Of a stretch of 64,000 nt of DNA, positions 48,749-56,369 are shown one piece after another. This DNA comes from Larkinella humicola (GTDB lineage Bacteria > Bacteroidota > Bacteroidia > Cytophagales > Spirosomataceae). The notes below the pieces were generated by a model. The model was given only the letters and a program-made list of their open reading frames with translations. It was not told the DNA's origin and searched no databases. Positions within the stretch are counted from its first letter, which is position 1; every line of letters begins with the position of its first letter. The stretch covers positions 372,001 to 436,000 of the forward strand of contig NZ_VTWS01000002.1 in assembly GCF_008727875.1 (NCBI RefSeq). The letters run 5' to 3'. A program made the translations under genes and the position numbers.

Positions 48749-50584
48749 AGACAATAACGCAATCTTCCCGTCCATCGTCGTCACCAGCACCTGCTTGTTC
48801 TTCAACGGCCAGACGCGATTGAGCATCGCATTCGACAGTTTGTGCGACCAGAGCAGCTTGCGGTTCCGGCGGTCAATGACGTACAACGCGCCCTCGTCGG
48901 TCGGTACGTAAACCAGTCCGTCGCGCTCGGTCAGCGGCCCCGGACTGATTTCGTAGCCGTACCGGCAATTGACAAACCATGCGCCTTGCCCATTGGCCGA
49001 GTTGGTGGGAATGGCCCAGACGGAATCCTGCATACACTTGACGTAAATCAGCGAACGGTCTGCCGACACGCCCATCGACTCGAAGCCTTTGTGCTGGCTG
49101 GTTTTCCAGATTTCCTTGCCGGTTTCGGCATCGATGGCCGTCACGGTGCGGTCGGGTGTCTGGATGAACAGGCGGTTTTTGACCAGAACCGGCACACAGG
49201 CTGCGGGCGAGAAATTACGCATTTTCCCGTTGGTCCACCGCCAGACCGAATCACCGGTTTTCTTGTTCAGGGCATACAATGACGAGCCCCACGAACCGAA
49301 ATACACGCGCTTTTTGTCGACCACCGGCACCGATTCCACAAAACCTTTGACGCCCGTGAACGTCCAGCGTACCGCGCCATCCGCCAGCGACAACGCCCGG
49401 AATTTCCCTTCCGAACTGCCGATAAAAACCACCTTGCCATCGATCACCGGCGACGCCACGATGGGTTGGCCGGTTTCCTGCTTCCAGAGCAGGGTGCCGC
49501 TGCGTTTGTCGAGGCAATACACGGTGCCATCGGTTGAAGCGACCACGACCCGGTTTTTGCGAACCGCCGGGGTTGAATAGACTTTCCCGCCCGTGGCAAA
49601 CCGCCAGCGCACCGCTCCGTCGGCCGTAGAGAGTGCCACGATCTGCCCGCTGGTGTTGGGATAGATGCAGAAACCGTCGCTTTCAACGATACCCGCCCCA
49701 ATGTCGCTGCTGTCCTGTTTGGCCCAGACCGGTTTTACGTTGGCGTATTGCTCGTTCAGGCTATAGTCGGGACGCGGGTAGGATTTGGCCGTTTGCTGGC
49801 TGAAATGATGGTTTTCCAGCACGATGGTGCGCCAGGCGGTTTTTGTTGCCAGGCCGGGCGTCCGTTCGGCAAACGTCATGGTATCGTTTCGCATCGTGAC
49901 GATGTTGTACCCACCCACTTGATCCTTCGCCCGCAGGTTGGAACGGCCCATCGTTCCCGGAATGCCTTCAAAATTGAGTTCGCGGTTGGCGTGTCCGTGG
50001 CCGCAGAAAGCTGCCTGAACGTTGGTTTTCTTGAGTTCGTCAATCAGCAAATACCAGTTTTCCAGCGACTCATCGAGTGGATAGTGGTTCATGAAAATAA
50101 CCGGCTGGTCGGAACCCTTCAGTTTCCCGACCTCAGACCGGAGCCACAGCACGTCTTCGCGGGCCACCAGCCCCGGCGACATCCGCATGTTGGGACCACT
50201 GCCGCAGCCGATAAACCGGTATTTCCCGACGGTGAACGCAAACCGTTCTGCTCCGAATACCTTCCGGAAACTGTTGCAGCCGTTCTCCGACCATTTCGTG
50301 TCGTGATTGCCCGGAAAAATGTACCACTTCTTGTTCAGCCCGTCCAGAATCTGTTTGGCAATCCGGAACTCTTCATCCGAGCCAAAATCGGTGACATCGC
50401 CCGTAAAAACCGCAAAATCGAGATCGGTCTGGGCATTGATGTCGTTGACAGTTCGCTGTAAATCTTCGGCAGCGGTGGCGGGTGCGCCGACGTGGGTGTC
50501 GGTTACAAACGCAAACCGGATGGGTTGGGTGAGTGCCGGTTTTAACCCGAGCAGGGAAACCAGCAGGAGGGCGAGATACTTCAT
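48707..50584 (-). CDS. Metallophosphoesterase fused to PQQ-like beta-propeller
   Basis: A 625-residue exported protein (signal peptide about 1-19). Residues 22-260 are a calcineurin-like metallophosphoesterase with D29-x-H31, GDVTD (D63), GNHD (N93, H94), H167 and GHGH (H196, H198). Residues about 290-615 are WD/PQQ-like propeller blades (e.g. AVRWRFATGGKVYSTPAVRKNRVVVASTDGTVYCLDKRSGTLLWKQETGQPIVASPVIDGKVVFIGSSEGKFRAL). It could hydrolyse a phosphoester in the periplasm, with the propeller as a binding platform. The start is at 50584, the first Met of the signal peptide. The C-terminus comes from the repeat element. Confidence 0.86.
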   Translation of the reverse strand: MKYLALLLVSLLGLKPALTQPIRFAFVTDTHVGAPATAAEDLQRTVNDINAQTDLDFAVFTGDVTDFGSDEEFRIAKQILDGLNKKWYIFPGNHDTKWSENGCNSFRKVFGAERFAFTVGKYRFIGCGSGPNMRMSPGLVAREDVLWLRSEVGKLKGSDQPVIFMNHYPLDESLENWYLLIDELKKTNVQAAFCGHGHANRELNFEGIPGTMGRSNLRAKDQVGGYNIVTMRNDTMTFAERTPGLATKTAWRTIVLENHHFSQQTAKSYPRPDYSLNEQYANVKPVWAKQDSSDIGAGIVESDGFCIYPNTSGQIVALSTADGAVRWRFATGGKVYSTPAVRKNRVVVASTDGTVYCLDKRSGTLLWKQETGQPIVASPVIDGKVVFIGSSEGKFRALSLADGAVRWTFTGVKGFVESVPVVDKKRVYFGSWGSSLYALNKKTGDSVWRWTNGKMRNFSPAACVPVLVKNRLFIQTPDRTVTAIDAETGKEIWKTSQHKGFESMGVSADRSLIYVKCMQDSVWAIPTNSANGQGAWFVNCRYGYEISPGPLTERDGLVYVPTDEGALYVIDRRNRKLLWSHKLSNAMLNRVWPLKNKQVLVTTMDGKIALLSNPVSAGPSYGRRP

Positions 50585-50704
50585 ACCGCAAATTACAACC
50601 GACAAAACCAGAAACAAGACGCGGGATGAAACCGATCGGCGGGAAGTTCAGTTATGGGAAATACCCGCCGATTGCTTATCTTTTGATTCTCAAACCGCTT
50701 TTTC

Positions 50705-52096
50705 ATGGATTGCCTGACCGAACTGAAAAACAATCCGAAATTTACGGGTGTTCCGGACGAACAGCTCCTCTGGCTGGTCGATCGCTCGGAATGCCGCGAG
50801 TATCCGGCTGATGCCCTGATTTATAAGCCCGGCGACCCGACCGATCATTTTTTGATTGTGCTGAAAGGCCATATCCGGTTTTACCTCATCCAGCAAGGGC
50901 AACAGCAGGAATTGCGGGTGTCGGAAGACGGCTCGCTGGAGGGCGTCCTGCCGTTTTCGCGCATGGTAGAATCGGTGGCCTTCTGGCAAACCATCGGCCC
51001 AACGGCGGTTTTGGCCCTGCACCGCGACCACTTCCGCGAAATGATTCAGACACAATTCGAACTGACCGAAACGCTGGTGCATGTCATGACCACCCGGGTG
51101 CGCGAAACGACCCGGCAGTTGCAGCAAAACGATAAAATGATGGCGCTGGGACGGATGTCGGCGGGGCTGGCCCACGAGCTGAACAACCCGGTTTCGGCCA
51201 TTGTCCGAAGTTCCGACACGCTGAAATCACATTTGCACAACACCCCGCAACGGTTCAAGGACGTGATGGCGCTGCGGGTTACCGACGAGATGGTCGACCG
51301 GGTCAGCAACCTGCTGTTCCGCAAAACGAAAGGCCCGGCGGAGGGAAAACGCTTATCGCTGATGGAACGCAGCAGCCTGGAAGATGAACTGCTCGACTGG
51401 TTTGACGATAACGACGTGGCGGATGGCAGCGAGCTGGCCGAATCGCTGGTTGATTTTGGCTTTACGACCGACGATCTGGACACCCTCCTGGTGGACGTTG
51501 CACCGGATAACCGGGCCACGGTTCTGAACTGGCTGGTCAATAATCTGGTGACGGAGCGGCTGGTCACCGACATCGAGGAAGCGTCCAAACGCATTGCCAT
51601 TCTGGTGGATGCCATCAAGTCGTATACGCACATGGACCGCGGAACCGGTCGGGAGTGCATTCATCTGCGCGAAGGCATCGACAGCACGCTCGTTTTGCTG
51701 AAACATAAACTGAAAGAAAAAAACATTCAGGTTGAAGTCAGTATCGCGGACAACTTGCCGCAGATCGAAGCGTTTCCCAGCGAACTGAACCAGATCTGGA
51801 CCAACCTGATCGACAACGCCATCGACGCCATGAACGAAGGCGGTCACTTACAGATTACCGGCGAAGTGGACCACGAATTTGAACTGATTCGCGTGATCGA
51901 CGATGGCTCGGGGATTCCGGCTGAACACCTCGACCATATTTTCGATCCGTTTTATACCACCAAAGCCATTGGCAAAGGAACCGGGCTCGGCCTCGACATC
52001 GTGCAGGGCATCGTCCGTCACCACAATGGCCGGATTTACGTCAACTCCAAACCGGGAAGAACCGAATTCAAAGTCTGTCTGCCCATTACATCCTAA
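50705..52096 (+). CDS. Cyclic-nucleotide-binding-domain histidine kinase
   Basis: A 463-residue cytoplasmic sensor kinase. Residues about 10-125 form a cNMP-binding (CAP_ED) fold (LIYKPGDPTDHFLIVLKGHIRFYLIQQGQQQELRV), then HisKA with H157 in MSAGLAHELNNPVSAI and a HATPase_c domain with NLIDNAIDAMNEGG, DDGSGIPAEHLDHIFDPFYTTKAIGKGTGLGLDIV. It is 3 bp upstream of the REC-flavoprotein gene, so kinase and receiver are very likely a cognate pair. Confidence 0.92.
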   Translation: MDCLTELKNNPKFTGVPDEQLLWLVDRSECREYPADALIYKPGDPTDHFLIVLKGHIRFYLIQQGQQQELRVSEDGSLEGVLPFSRMVESVAFWQTIGPTAVLALHRDHFREMIQTQFELTETLVHVMTTRVRETTRQLQQNDKMMALGRMSAGLAHELNNPVSAIVRSSDTLKSHLHNTPQRFKDVMALRVTDEMVDRVSNLLFRKTKGPAEGKRLSLMERSSLEDELLDWFDDNDVADGSELAESLVDFGFTTDDLDTLLVDVAPDNRATVLNWLVNNLVTERLVTDIEEASKRIAILVDAIKSYTHMDRGTGRECIHLREGIDSTLVLLKHKLKEKNIQVEVSIADNLPQIEAFPSELNQIWTNLIDNAIDAMNEGGHLQITGEVDHEFELIRVIDDGSGIPAEHLDHIFDPFYTTKAIGKGTGLGLDIVQGIVRHHNGRIYVNSKPGRTEFKVCLPITS

Positions 52097-52099
52097 CGC

Positions 52100-53761
52100 A
52101 TGAAACTCCCCATCATCCTTGCCGTTGACGACGATCAGGCGGTTTTGCAGGCCATCCAGCGGGATTTGCGGCAGCAATACCGGAAAAACTACAAGATTCT
52201 GGCCACCACCTCCGCCAGCGAAGGGCTGGAGACGCTGGTTGAGCTGAAGAAGAAAAACGAAGAAGTAGCCCTGTTTCTGTCGGATCAGCGGATGCCGGAA
52301 ATGCTGGGCGTCGACTTTCTGCTCAAAGCCCGCAAGACGTTTCCGAACGCCAAAACCGTGTTGCTGACCGCCTATTCCGACATCGAAGCCGCCATCCGGG
52401 CCATCAACGACGTTCAACTGGATTACTACCTGAACAAACCCTGGGACCCGCCCACGGAAAAGCTGTACCCGATTCTGGACGAATTGCTGAGCGACTGGCA
52501 GTCGAATTACCGCCCGGCGTTTGAAGGGCTTAAGCTGATCGGGTACCAGTTTTCGCCCCAGACACATGAGTTGAAAGACTTTCTGGCGGGCAATCTCTTT
52601 CCCTACCAATGGCTTGATTTTGAAACGAATCCGGAAGCCAAACGGCTGGCCGAGTTACACGGTATTCAACCGAACGATCTGCCCGCCGTGTTGTTGGAAA
52701 ACGGAGCGGTTCTGAAACAGCCGACGATGCCGGTCGTTGGTGAAAAACTGGGGCTGAGTGCCAAAGCCACCCAATCGCTCTACGACCTGGCGATTATTGG
52801 CGCGGGCCCGGCGGGTTTGGCAGCCGCCGTTTACGCCGGATCGGAAGGGCTTCGGGCCATCCTGATCGACAAACGCGCGCCCGGCGGACAAGCCGGAACC
52901 AGTTCACGGATTGAGAATTACCTCGGTTTCCCGTCAGGATTGAGCGGTTCTGAACTGGCGCGTCGGGCCATTACGCAGGCCACCCGCTTTGGCGTCGAGT
53001 TTCTGGCTCCGCACGAGGTGGTTGCCATCAAACCGAAAGGCCAGTACAAACACATCGAGCTGAGCGATGGAAGCGAGGTGGTAGCCCGGAGTATTGTGCT
53101 GAGCACCGGCGTTGCTTATCACAAACTGGACTGTCCGGGGCTGGATAAACTGACGGGCGCGGGGGTATATTACGGTGCCGCCACCACGGAAGCCTATGCC
53201 TTCAAGGGCAAGCCGGTTTACGTCGTGGGCGGAGGCAATTCGGCCGGACAGGGAGCCATGTACCTTTCCCGAATGGCTTCCGCGGTACACATCATCATCC
53301 GGCGTCCCGACCTGACGGCTACCATGTCGCAGTACCTGATCGACCAGATCGAAAAAACGCCGAACATCCACGTTCATCCCTGCACTGCCATTGCCGAAGG
53401 ACTGGGCGAATCGCACCTGGAATGTCTGATTCTGGAGGATATACAAACCCAGGAGCGAACGAAGGTTCCGGCCAGCGCCCTATTCATTTTTATCGGGACC
53501 AAACCGTATACCGACTGGATTCAAATGAACATCATTAAGGACCCGAAAGGCTTTATTGAAACGGGCCGCGACCTGGCGCGATACGACGATTACAAGGAAT
53601 TCTGGAAGTTAGACCGCGATCCGTTCCTGCTCGAAACGTGCAGCGTAGGCATTTTTGCCGCGGGCGACGTACGTGCCGGAGCCATGAACCGCGTAGCGTC
53701 GGCGGTGGGCGAAGGAGCGATGGCGGTCAGTTTTGTTCATAAATATTTAGCCGAAACCTAG
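52100..53761 (+). CDS. Receiver / glutaredoxin-like / thioredoxin reductase-like flavoprotein
   Basis: A 553-residue fusion. Residues 4-130 are a receiver domain (D62 in FLSDQRMP). Residues about 143-218 (LKLIGYQFSPQTHELKDFLAGNLFPYQWLDFE ... LPAVLLENGAVLKQP) have a glutaredoxin-like pattern, but with SPQT where a CxxC would lie. Residues 228-553 form a thioredoxin reductase-type FAD/NAD(P)H unit: GAGPAG at 234-239, GGQAGTSSRIENYLGFP, NAD(P)-site GGGNSAGQ at 376-383, and the C-terminal FAD motif GIFAAGDVRAG. The CATC disulfide of TrxR is replaced by GAATTEA (358-364). It is therefore probably not a classical thioredoxin reductase. Confidence 0.92.
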   Translation: MKLPIILAVDDDQAVLQAIQRDLRQQYRKNYKILATTSASEGLETLVELKKKNEEVALFLSDQRMPEMLGVDFLLKARKTFPNAKTVLLTAYSDIEAAIRAINDVQLDYYLNKPWDPPTEKLYPILDELLSDWQSNYRPAFEGLKLIGYQFSPQTHELKDFLAGNLFPYQWLDFETNPEAKRLAELHGIQPNDLPAVLLENGAVLKQPTMPVVGEKLGLSAKATQSLYDLAIIGAGPAGLAAAVYAGSEGLRAILIDKRAPGGQAGTSSRIENYLGFPSGLSGSELARRAITQATRFGVEFLAPHEVVAIKPKGQYKHIELSDGSEVVARSIVLSTGVAYHKLDCPGLDKLTGAGVYYGAATTEAYAFKGKPVYVVGGGNSAGQGAMYLSRMASAVHIIIRRPDLTATMSQYLIDQIEKTPNIHVHPCTAIAEGLGESHLECLILEDIQTQERTKVPASALFIFIGTKPYTDWIQMNIIKDPKGFIETGRDLARYDDYKEFWKLDRDPFLLETCSVGIFAAGDVRAGAMNRVASAVGEGAMAVSFVHKYLAET

Positions 53762-53800
53762 TTCCGTTGCCGGAAATCCGGCGACTGTTTTTTCTTTATC

Positions 53801-54088
53801 ATGAGACAAAAAGCCTGCTCCCATCTCAGTGCCGTTGAATCCGTTACGCTACCGGACCGGCCGGCGGTTTGCGTGGAATGTGTCAAAACCGGAGATCGTT
53901 GGGTACATCTGCGAACCTGCCAGACTTGCGGGCAGACACACTGCTGCGATTCGTCGCCCAACCAACACGCCACCAAGCACTTTTACGCCACCAGCCACCC
54001 GGTTATTGCCTCGGCCGAACCCGGCGAGTCGTGGCTGTGGTGCTTTGTCGATGAGCAGATTATGCCGTATACTGCACCTGCGGTCTGA
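53801..54088 (+). CDS. UBP-type zinc finger protein
   Basis: A 95-residue protein that is essentially one UBP (ubiquitin-hydrolase-type) zinc finger: C6/H8, C24-x-x-C27, C40-x-x-C43, C48/C49, H56, H60 and H66. In eukaryotes this fold binds the free C-terminus of ubiquitin; bacterial versions have no known ligand. It lies 39 bp after the flavoprotein gene on the same strand, forming a three-gene set with the kinase. It ends 13 bp before the convergent GH43 gene. Confidence 0.88.
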   Translation: MRQKACSHLSAVESVTLPDRPAVCVECVKTGDRWVHLRTCQTCGQTHCCDSSPNQHATKHFYATSHPVIASAEPGESWLWCFVDEQIMPYTAPAV

Positions 54089-54101
54089 AGGTTTGGGAAC
54101 G

Positions 54102-55127
54102 TCATTTCGGAACCGGCAGGGTCACGTCAAGTGCGAGCGGCTGGCCGAACTGCGGCATTCCGTCGGAGGTCCATGTAAATTTTTGCGCCCGGGGTGATCG
54201 ATTGGTGCCGCAACCCTGCCCCGGTTCGGGGTTGGCGTGGTACAAAATCCAGTCTTCCGTGCCGTCGGGCGATTTGAAAAAGGAGTTGTGCCCGGCGGCA
54301 TTCGTTCCCGAAACGTTCACGGCTTTAAAAACCGGCTGATTCAGTTTGGTCCAGTTCCGGGTGTCCATCAGGTCTTTGTCACCGTCGATATACAGCATGC
54401 CCAGGGCGTAACTGTCGGTCCAGCAGCCGCTGGCCGAAAACACCACAAACAGGCGGTTGCCGTGCGTCAGGGGCTGCGGCCCTTCGTTGACGAGCACCAC
54501 CGGCTTGTCGTCTGGCCCCGGTTTCGGAATCTTGCCGTCCACTTCCCAGGCGTAGGTCGGCGACGAAATGCGGACGCGCTGGCCCGTCGCCGTCCAGGGG
54601 TTTTCCATCTGGCACAGGTAAATGTCCTGTTCTCCATTTTCGTCCCCTTCCCAGCCCGACCAGGTCAGGTATAGTTTGCCTTTGTGCTCAAAAACCGACC
54701 CGTCGATCGCCCATTTGTCGTCGGGTGTTTTAATCTGGCCTTTCATCGTCCAGGTGCCCAGCAAGGGATCGGCAGAGTCATTTTCCAGCACCCACAGGCG
54801 GTGGTTGCGGTTTTGACCATCATCGGCGGCAAAAATCAGGTACCATTTCCCCCGGATAGAATGCAGTTCGGGTGCCCAAATCTGTTTGGAATAGGGACCC
54901 GATGCCGGGGGTGTCCAGACGATTTTCTTCTCAGCGGTTTTCAAATCCGCCAGCGAACGCGTTTTCCAGAGCGTCAGGTTGCGCCCGGTGGTGTGCGTGT
55001 AGTAATAAAACCCGTCTTTGTGAATGCTCCACGGATCGGCCCCCGACGGCAACAACGGATTGGACAAGGTTTGGCTAAAGCCAATTGACGCCCAGAGCAG
55101 GAATACGAAAAGAAGTATTTTTTTCAT
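54102..55127 (-). CDS. Glycoside hydrolase family 43 protein
   Basis: A 341-residue exported five-bladed propeller glycosidase (signal peptide about 1-18, ASIGFSQ). The GH43 acidic triad is visible as D31 (GADPW), D142 (WAIDGSVF) and E215 (LVNEGPQ). The family includes arabinanases, arabinofuranosidases and xylosidases; the substrate is not settled. No SusC/SusD pair adjoins it. Confidence 0.9.
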   Translation of the reverse strand: MKKILLFVFLLWASIGFSQTLSNPLLPSGADPWSIHKDGFYYYTHTTGRNLTLWKTRSLADLKTAEKKIVWTPPASGPYSKQIWAPELHSIRGKWYLIFAADDGQNRNHRLWVLENDSADPLLGTWTMKGQIKTPDDKWAIDGSVFEHKGKLYLTWSGWEGDENGEQDIYLCQMENPWTATGQRVRISSPTYAWEVDGKIPKPGPDDKPVVLVNEGPQPLTHGNRLFVVFSASGCWTDSYALGMLYIDGDKDLMDTRNWTKLNQPVFKAVNVSGTNAAGHNSFFKSPDGTEDWILYHANPEPGQGCGTNRSPRAQKFTWTSDGMPQFGQPLALDVTLPVPK

Positions 55128-55209
55128 CTATGCAAATGCCCAAAGGGGTCAAAATGGCAGTAGTCCATTTATTTTTTCAGGGCGGTGGAATGGTTGTAGT
55201 TACAAAACT

Positions 55210-55357
55210 AACCCCGGAGGGGTAGAATGTTAATCGTTACGCTAACAGGAAAGAAATTTAAGCTCCGGAGGAGCGTCCTACCCTTTGAGGACGCTCCTCC
55301 GGAGCTTGGAAAAATACGGGGCGCTGTTCCCTATTTACATTTTATCCCTCCGGGGTT
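55210..55357. repeat. Nested double hairpin between two minus-strand genes
   Basis: An outer 21-bp stem (55210-55230 / 55337-55357, AACCCCGGAGGG type, two G-U pairs) encloses an inner perfect 19-bp stem (55260-55278 / 55289-55307, AAGCTCCGGAGGAGCGTCC, 10-nt loop). It follows the dehydrogenase gene and precedes GH43. The CTCCGGAGGAGCG and CCCCGGAGGGGT words look like interspersed repeats. Confidence 0.75.
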
Positions 55358-55391
55358 CATACGTACCATTGATGTTCTTTCCAAGAATGCT

Positions 55392-56321
55392 TCAATACCC
55401 TTTCGACAACTCAACCTGGTTTTCCAGCGGTTTTCCGTTGATAAACCGGTTCAGATTCTGAAAAAACAGGTCTACTTTCCCTTTGTCTTCCGTCGCCTGC
55501 CCTCCGCCTGTGTGCTGCGTCAGAATCACGTTGGGCATCTCCCACAGCGGGTTGTCGAGCGGAAGCGGTTCTACTTCGGTTACGTCCAGCACCGCACCGG
55601 CTAATTGTCCACTTTGCAGGGCGTCGATCAGGGCCTTTTCGTCGGTCGTGCTGCCCCGGCCAATGTTGGCATAAACACTACCGGTTTTCATAGCCGCAAT
55701 CAGCTCCGCCGAGAAAAAACCTTTGGCCGTTCCGGGTAAGCAGTTGACCACCAGATCGGTTTCGGGAAGAGCGGCTTTCAGTTCTTCGGGTGTGTGGAGT
55801 TCGGCTTCCGGATTGGTTCGGGCCAGAAATTTAACCTCGCACTGAAAACCGGTTAGCATTTGCCGAACGGCCTGCCCAATGGTTCCCGACCCCAGAATGA
55901 TCACTTTCTTGTTTTTGAGTAAACCCAGTTTAAAACGCAGCGGTACACCCACCCATTTCTTCTGCGTTTGCAGCACCGCCAGTCCGTGAATATCCCGGTA
56001 AAACGCGATGATCCCGGCCACAATCGTTTCGGCGCAGGGCCAGGCGAAATAATCGCCCATGTTGGTCACCGGCGCGTTGAGCTGAATATTTTTATACCCG
56101 TCGAACCCGGCAGAATCTAACTGCCACCATTTCAGATTGGTACCGCCCGAAAACCAGGCCGGGGGCGGGTTGCCCAGCACCAGATCGGCGCGTTGAAAAG
56201 CCGCTGGCTGTTCGCTTTCGGGAAGGTCTTTTTTGAAAATTACGTCATACTGATCAGGCAGTTGTGCACGGAAATACGCTTTATCGGACTCGTTCAAGGG
56301 GGTGTTTACAAAAACAATCAT
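55392..56321 (-). CDS. D-2-hydroxyacid dehydrogenase
   Basis: A 309-residue NAD-dependent dehydrogenase. The dinucleotide site GSGTIG is at 144-149. The catalytic set is complete: R222 (NIGRGSTTDE), E251 (DVTEVEPLP) and H270 (QHTGG). It reduces 2-keto acids or oxidises D-2-hydroxyacids in the cytoplasm; the exact substrate (glyoxylate, hydroxypyruvate or other) is not readable. Confidence 0.92.
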   Translation of the reverse strand: MIVFVNTPLNESDKAYFRAQLPDQYDVIFKKDLPESEQPAAFQRADLVLGNPPPAWFSGGTNLKWWQLDSAGFDGYKNIQLNAPVTNMGDYFAWPCAETIVAGIIAFYRDIHGLAVLQTQKKWVGVPLRFKLGLLKNKKVIILGSGTIGQAVRQMLTGFQCEVKFLARTNPEAELHTPEELKAALPETDLVVNCLPGTAKGFFSAELIAAMKTGSVYANIGRGSTTDEKALIDALQSGQLAGAVLDVTEVEPLPLDNPLWEMPNVILTQHTGGGQATEDKGKVDLFFQNLNRFINGKPLENQVELSKGY

Positions 56322-56369
56322 GCCAGCGGTGTTAGGTGTATGAGGGTAAAAGTAATCAATCCCCTTTTT

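Noticed and set aside
48586-48766. Classical insertion sequence at the convergent junction.
   Set aside because: There is no transposase gene and the unit is only ~50 bp; it fits a small palindromic repeat better.
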